From JACJVV01 sp047603135 (GTDB lineage Archaea; Nanobdellota; Nanobdellia; Woesearchaeales; JACJVV01), in the NCBI GenBank assembly GCA_047603135.1, contig JBLKOW010000040.1:1-8698 (forward strand): a stretch of DNA of 8,698 nucleotides, written 5' to 3'. Under the pieces are notes generated by a model. The model was not told the origin of the DNA. It ran no database searches and saw nothing but the letters and a program-made list of their open reading frames with translations. A program made the translations under genes and the position numbers. Below, piece after piece: positions 5,532 through 8,698 of the stretch (position 1 is its first letter; the number at the start of each line of letters is the position of its first letter).

Positions 5532-6344
5532 ATGGAAGTAGACATAAACCCAAAACTATCTGTCGAGGAGAATGCTGCCCTTTACTACGAAAAAGCTAAA
5601 AAAGCAAAAAAGAAGCTAAAAGGGGCACAGTTAGCTATTGAAAAATTCACTCCTCAGCTCAATGCAATTGAAAAACCTGAGGAAAAGAGTCATGTGCATG
5701 TTCCTCAGCGTAAAAGATTTTGGTTTGAAAAATTCCGCTGGTTTTTTACCTCTTCAGGCTTGCTTGTCATTGGTGGACGTGATGCTATGACAAATGAGAT
5801 TGTCATTAAGAAGCATACTGAGCCTCATGATCTTGTATTTCACACTGATATGGCAGGTTCACCCTTCTTTGTCCTTAAAACACAAGGCACAGAACCTTCT
5901 GAAACAGACATTCAAGAAGTTGCTGATGCTACATGCACTTTTTCTCGTGCATGGAAAAATGAATTATCAACGACTTCAGTATTTTACGTAAAACCAGATC
6001 AAGTGACTAAAGAAGCAAATTCGGGTGAATATTTAACAAAGGGTGCATTTGTTATACGTGGAAAAACAAATTATGTTACTAATTCAGTTAGTTGTGCAGT
6101 TGGGTTACTCAATGATGTACTTGAAAAAGGAATATATAAAGGAGTATTAATGTGTGGTTCATTACAGGCAGTAAAAAATAATTGTACTGATGTAATTGAA
6201 CTAATTCAGGGCGATGAAAAGCCAAGCGATATTGCAAAAAAGATAAAGCGTACATTTTCGTATAATGATCTTGATGAAATAGTACGTGTTCTTCCACCGG
6301 GAAATCTTGCAATACCTAAAGAGAGAAAATCACGAAAGAGGTAA
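5532..6344 (+). CDS. NFACT-R (DUF814) domain protein, lacking the N-terminal half of RqcH/NEMF
   Basis: The 270-aa protein begins with the end of the coiled-coil middle region of RqcH/NEMF-type proteins (NPKLSVEENAALYYEKAKK and following, about 7-45). The NFACT-R domain follows: FEKFRWFFTSSGLLVIGGRD (65-84), LVFHTDMAGSPF (101-112), the helix TCTFSRAWKNEL (134-145) and SGEYLTKGAFVIRGKTNY (164-181). The archaeal ending VLPPGNLAIPK follows (253-263). In full-length archaeal and bacterial RqcH the protein binds split 60S/50S ribosomes carrying stalled nascent chains, and the N-terminal NFACT-N domain recruits tRNA. NFACT-N and the HhH domain are absent here, and the upstream DNA does not encode them. 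A ribosome- or RNA-binding role is inferred. Starting at 5352 would add 60 low-complexity residues; the TATA box at 5502-5512 argues for 5532. The C-terminus is basic. Confidence 0.85.
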   Translation: MEVDINPKLSVEENAALYYEKAKKAKKKLKGAQLAIEKFTPQLNAIEKPEEKSHVHVPQRKRFWFEKFRWFFTSSGLLVIGGRDAMTNEIVIKKHTEPHDLVFHTDMAGSPFFVLKTQGTEPSETDIQEVADATCTFSRAWKNELSTTSVFYVKPDQVTKEANSGEYLTKGAFVIRGKTNYVTNSVSCAVGLLNDVLEKGIYKGVLMCGSLQAVKNNCTDVIELIQGDEKPSDIAKKIKRTFSYNDLDEIVRVLPPGNLAIPKERKSRKR

Positions 6345-6345
6345 T
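6338..6345 (+). promoter_or_regulatory. Shine-Dalgarno of the alpha/beta hydrolase gene
   Basis: GAGGTAAT overlaps the stop codon of the NFACT-R gene and lies 4 nt before the ATG at 6350. An internal operon gene with a ribosome site contrasts with the leaderless first gene. Confidence 0.6.
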
Positions 6346-6349
6346 TACT

Positions 6350-7111
6350 ATGGCTGAACGAATAATAATTCCAACTCCTATGCATAAAAAAGTGATTGGT
6401 ATTTTTGAGCGTAACGCAAATAGTCAGCGTGTCGTTATAATTGTGCATGGATATGATTCAAGCAAAGAAGGAACCTCAGCAAAACAAATTTCTTCAGCAT
6501 TAGCACAAAAAAATATTGCAACATTTCGTATTGACTTACCTGGCTGCGGCGAAAGCGATGGTGAATTTAAAGATAAAACTATTTCTGAGGATGTAATTGC
6601 TATATCTGGTGCTATTGAGGAAATGAAAAAAAGACAGTTTTCGGAAATTTGCCTTTTTGGAAATAGTATGGGCGGACTAGCATCAATGGTTACATCGTTA
6701 AAACATCCAGAGCTTCATAAACTTGCACTAAAAGCGCCAGTATCAGATCTTCCTGAACAAGCTGAAATGGGTATGCACTCAACAGGTGATGTTTATGATA
6801 TTGCTGCGTTTAAAAGACGTGGCTTTACACGTATAACACATAAAGATGGCTCTGAAATGATTCTTCATTATCCCATTTTTGAGGATTCACAAAAATATAT
6901 TATGTATGATATAGTCTCTAAAATCTCTGTTCCTACGCTAGTGGTGCATGGTACTGCTGACGAGATTGTTGATGTACAATTCACAAAAAATCTCATGAAA
7001 AAATTTGATGAAGGAAGCTGTATTTTACTTGACGGTGCAAATCATGGGCTCGAAATTAATGGCGATGCTTCAGAAAGCATTACTATATTTACACAGTGGT
7101 TAACAAAATGA
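6350..7111 (+). CDS. Alpha/beta hydrolase (serine esterase/acyl hydrolase type)
   Basis: The 253-aa protein has a complete alpha/beta-hydrolase core. The oxyanion-hole motif is VHGYDSSKEG (32-41), followed by RIDLPGCGESDG (60-71). The nucleophile elbow is GNSMGG with Ser106 (104-109), the acid residue lies in VHGTADEIVD (Asp204 most likely), and the catalytic histidine is His232 in DGANHGLE. There is no signal peptide, so it acts in the cytoplasm. The pattern is closest to small serine aminopeptidase S33/BAAT-like or dienelactone-type esterases; the substrate cannot be named. It sits 5 bp behind the NFACT-R gene with its Shine-Dalgarno in the preceding stop, and its own stop overlaps the nnrE start by ATGA, so the three genes should be co-translated. 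Confidence 0.88.
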   Translation: MAERIIIPTPMHKKVIGIFERNANSQRVVIIVHGYDSSKEGTSAKQISSALAQKNIATFRIDLPGCGESDGEFKDKTISEDVIAISGAIEEMKKRQFSEICLFGNSMGGLASMVTSLKHPELHKLALKAPVSDLPEQAEMGMHSTGDVYDIAAFKRRGFTRITHKDGSEMILHYPIFEDSQKYIMYDIVSKISVPTLVVHGTADEIVDVQFTKNLMKKFDEGSCILLDGANHGLEINGDASESITIFTQWLTK

Positions 7112-7728
7112 TAACAGCAAAAGAATTGCGAGAATTAGAAAAGCATGCTGAGGAGTGCGGTGTTACTGCTCAAGAACTTATGGAAAATGCGGGTCGTGAA
7201 ACAGCAAATCAAATAGAAAAGAAATTTAGTGATTCTCTTAAATCAAAAAAAGTTTTAGTTATTTGTGGGTATGGAAACAATGGTGGTGATGGTCTTGTTA
7301 CTGCGCGATATTTGTATGATGTATGTACTGTTGAAGTTTTGTGTATTGGTGAAAAAGAACAGTTATCTGCTGAATCGCGTTTAAATTATGATTTACTTCA
7401 CGATATTGATTCAACCTGTATTATGCATTATTCTCCTGAGAATGCTCCTCTTCTTGATCTTTCTAAATATGATATTGTTGTTGATGCAATGCTTGGCACT
7501 GGAGTAAAGGGTGAAATGTTTCATCCATATTCAACGCTTGCTAATGCAATAAATGATGCTGAAGTATATGTTGTTTCTGTTGATGTTCCAAGTGGCGTTA
7601 ATCCAGATGCAGAGAAACTTCCTCATAAATATGTACGGCCTGATATGGTTGTTACACTTCACGACACAAAGAAAGCGCTTACTCATTTTGAAAACGTTAT
7701 TATTGTGGACATAGGAATTCCATTTTAA
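7108..7728 (+). CDS. nnrE: NAD(P)H-hydrate epimerase
   Basis: The 206-aa protein converts between the R and S forms of hydrated NAD(P)H (NAD(P)HX), damaged cofactors that form spontaneously or through side activity of GAPDH, so that the S-specific dehydratase can restore them. The YjeF-N Rossmann-like motifs are intact: ELMENAGRETA (23-33), CGYGNNGGDGLVTARYL (53-69), VVDAMLGTG (124-132), SVDVPSG (157-163) and the domain-ending VDIGIP. The length is that of a stand-alone epimerase domain. The ATG at 7108 overlaps the hydrolase stop (ATGA); the in-frame GTG at 7096 would add four residues inside the hydrolase gene and is less likely. The dehydratase partner lies 91 bp downstream in another frame. 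Confidence 0.93.
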   Translation: MITAKELRELEKHAEECGVTAQELMENAGRETANQIEKKFSDSLKSKKVLVICGYGNNGGDGLVTARYLYDVCTVEVLCIGEKEQLSAESRLNYDLLHDIDSTCIMHYSPENAPLLDLSKYDIVVDAMLGTGVKGEMFHPYSTLANAINDAEVYVVSVDVPSGVNPDAEKLPHKYVRPDMVVTLHDTKKALTHFENVIIVDIGIPF

Positions 7729-7740
7729 TGTGCTTATGCC

Positions 7741-7753
7741 CATAAATAATTAA
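7741..7753 (+). promoter_or_regulatory. Possible TATA element upstream of nnrD
   Basis: CATAAATAATTAA is the best TATA-like sequence between nnrE and nnrD. A start 25 nt downstream (about 7772) would give a leader near 48 nt, unlike the leaderless genes elsewhere in the window. No Shine-Dalgarno precedes the ATG at 7820, and the sequence at the leaderless distance (near 7795) is a poor TATA match. nnrD may simply be read through from nnrE. Confidence 0.3.
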
Positions 7754-7777
7754 TGGCTAACTAATATGGCTAACTAA
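7753..7777. repeat. Tandem direct repeat ATGGCTAACTAA x2
   Basis: The 12-nt unit ATGGCTAACTAA occurs at 7753-7764 and again at 7766-7777, a 13-bp period, with a weaker echo (TTAATAACTAAC) at 7783-7794. It occupies most of the gap between nnrE and nnrD, downstream of a TATA-like element. It could be an operator-like site or merely a short duplication in an unconstrained spacer. Confidence 0.6.
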
Positions 7778-7819
7778 ATACGTTAATAACTAACATACTT
7801 AGCAAAGAAGTACCAAAAA

Positions 7820-8692
7820 ATGAAAAAGATTTCATATACTAAAAAGTCATGCAAGGCATTACTAGCACGAAGTAATGATACACATAAAGGCCAGAGTGGA
7901 AAAGTACTGTGTATTGCTGGAAGTATATCGTATCCGGGCTCAGCACTACTCTGTTCTGTAGCTTCACTTCGTATTGGTGCAGATTATGTATGGCTTGCAT
8001 CACCAGAGAAAGTAACGGCAATCACACTGCGCTATTGTCCAGATATTGTTCCAGTGCCACTTTGTAAATCATATCTTACTGGGGCTGATTACTCGGCATT
8101 AATCAAAATAGCACAAAGAGCTGATGTGCTCCTAATAGGCCCAGGTATTGGAAAAGATTCATTAACAAAAAAAGCAGTTCAGAAAATATTATCGAATAAA
8201 GATGTCGACAAAAAGCTAAAAGTAATTGATGCTGATGCGCTTTCAATGATTAGTCTCAAAGAGCTCTCAAATACAATTCTTACACCTCATCTGCATGAAT
8301 ATAAGCAAGTATGTATTACAAACAAAATTCCCTTTCCTCAGTCAGCCAAAAATACGCGTGAACTGTGTATGCCAAAAAACTCCTCATTTCTTGAGAATAT
8401 CCAAAAAGTAATTGGCACTAATTGTATGATTATTAAAGGAAATCCTGATATTGTTATTACACGAAAAAGCATATCCTATAATGAAACTGGCAATCCTGGC
8501 ATGGCAAAAGCAGGAACAGGTGATATTCTTGCAGGGCTATGTGCGGGCATTCTTGCAAAAACAAAGTCGATTGAATCTTCAGCAAAACTTAGTGTATGGT
8601 TAAACGGACGGCTTGGTGATTCCTTGCAAAAGAAAATGAATGGTTATTTTTTTATCGCAAGCGACTTTCTTACTGAATTAAAAGAATGGTAA
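7820..8692 (+). CDS. nnrD: ADP- or ATP-dependent NAD(P)H-hydrate dehydratase
   Basis: The 290-aa protein dehydrates S-NAD(P)HX back to NAD(P)H using a nucleoside phosphate; microbial enzymes usually use ADP, animal ones ATP, and the sequence alone does not settle this. The ribokinase-like YjeF-C fold is marked by HKGQSGKVLCIAGS (22-35), YPGSA (38-42), GPGIGKD (107-113), DADAL (137-141), TPHLHEYK (155-162), IKGNPD (205-210) and GNPGMAKAGTGDILAG (224-239) with the catalytic Asp235. In the last motif the usual GGTGD reads AGTGD, so Ala231 replaces the first glycine of a phosphate-contacting loop. The length is normal for a stand-alone dehydratase. It is probably co-expressed with nnrE 91 bp upstream; no Shine-Dalgarno is visible at this start. 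Confidence 0.93.
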   Translation: MKKISYTKKSCKALLARSNDTHKGQSGKVLCIAGSISYPGSALLCSVASLRIGADYVWLASPEKVTAITLRYCPDIVPVPLCKSYLTGADYSALIKIAQRADVLLIGPGIGKDSLTKKAVQKILSNKDVDKKLKVIDADALSMISLKELSNTILTPHLHEYKQVCITNKIPFPQSAKNTRELCMPKNSSFLENIQKVIGTNCMIIKGNPDIVITRKSISYNETGNPGMAKAGTGDILAGLCAGILAKTKSIESSAKLSVWLNGRLGDSLQKKMNGYFFIASDFLTELKEW

Positions 8693-8698
8693 TATAAT

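Noticed and set aside
7721..7820. nnrE and nnrD as one fused gene broken by a recent frameshift
   Set aside because: nnrE ends at the natural domain end (VDIGIP) and nnrD starts at its natural N-terminus, with 91 bp of non-coding repeat-bearing DNA between them.
1..8698. CRISPR array, insertion sequence, phage or defence module
   Set aside because: There are no regularly spaced repeats, transposase motifs, terminal inverted repeats flanking a gene, or recognised defence domains. The PHP, methyltransferase and hydrolase genes have separate promoters or housekeeping neighbours.

Overview
The window looks like a piece of a low-GC (roughly one third G+C by eye) archaeal chromosome. The archaeal signs are direct. 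Five protein starts have a TATA-like box centred 25-28 nt upstream of the ATG, the layout of leaderless archaeal mRNAs. The starts that do carry a Shine-Dalgarno use GGTGAT/GAGGT-type sequences. A tRNA 5' half has a typical archaeal D-arm and its own BRE/TATA promoter. The gene families also fit (MnmC-like DUF752 methyltransferase, NFACT-R protein with the archaeal LPPG ending, separate NnrE and NnrD). A DPANN-type lineage (Woesearchaeales/Pacearchaeales-like) is my best guess; it rests on gene style and remembered family members, not on a marker gene.

Layout. 1-56 (minus) is the 5' half of a tRNA with a CAU anticodon that runs off the left edge. The anticodon stem is not closed inside the window, so the gene is intron-containing or trans-split. 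57-233 holds its promoter, two tandem hairpin-forming inverted repeats and a T-rich terminator. 234-449 (minus) is a 71-aa two-helix membrane protein, divergent from a YjbQ/UPF0047 protein (534-926). That gene converges, with only 2 bp between stop codons, on a PHP-domain metallophosphoesterase (929-1837, minus). Upstream of the PHP gene is a DUF752/MnmC-like SAM methyltransferase (1890-2525, minus), divergent from a 743-aa protein of unknown function (2649-4880, plus). Next is a 142-aa cysteine-free protein (4940-5368) that looks like a zinc-ribbon scaffold stripped of its cysteines.

The right half is one plus-strand cluster: a short NFACT-R protein (5532-6344) lacking the N-terminal RqcH/NEMF half, an alpha/beta hydrolase (6350-7111) 5 bp behind it, and NAD(P)HX epimerase NnrE (7108-7728) overlapping the hydrolase by ATGA. 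After 91 bp containing a 12-nt direct repeat comes the NAD(P)HX dehydratase NnrD (7820-8692). NnrE and NnrD together form the nicotinamide nucleotide repair pathway, here as two genes rather than the fused Nnr common in prokaryotes.

Most of the window is housekeeping (cofactor repair, RNA modification, ribosome quality control). The less ordinary items are the cysteine-free zinc-ribbon-like protein, the 743-aa orphan with a possible DUF2325-like C-terminus, the NFACT-R-only protein, and the interrupted tRNA with its upstream hairpins. No CRISPR array, insertion sequence or recognisable defence system is visible.
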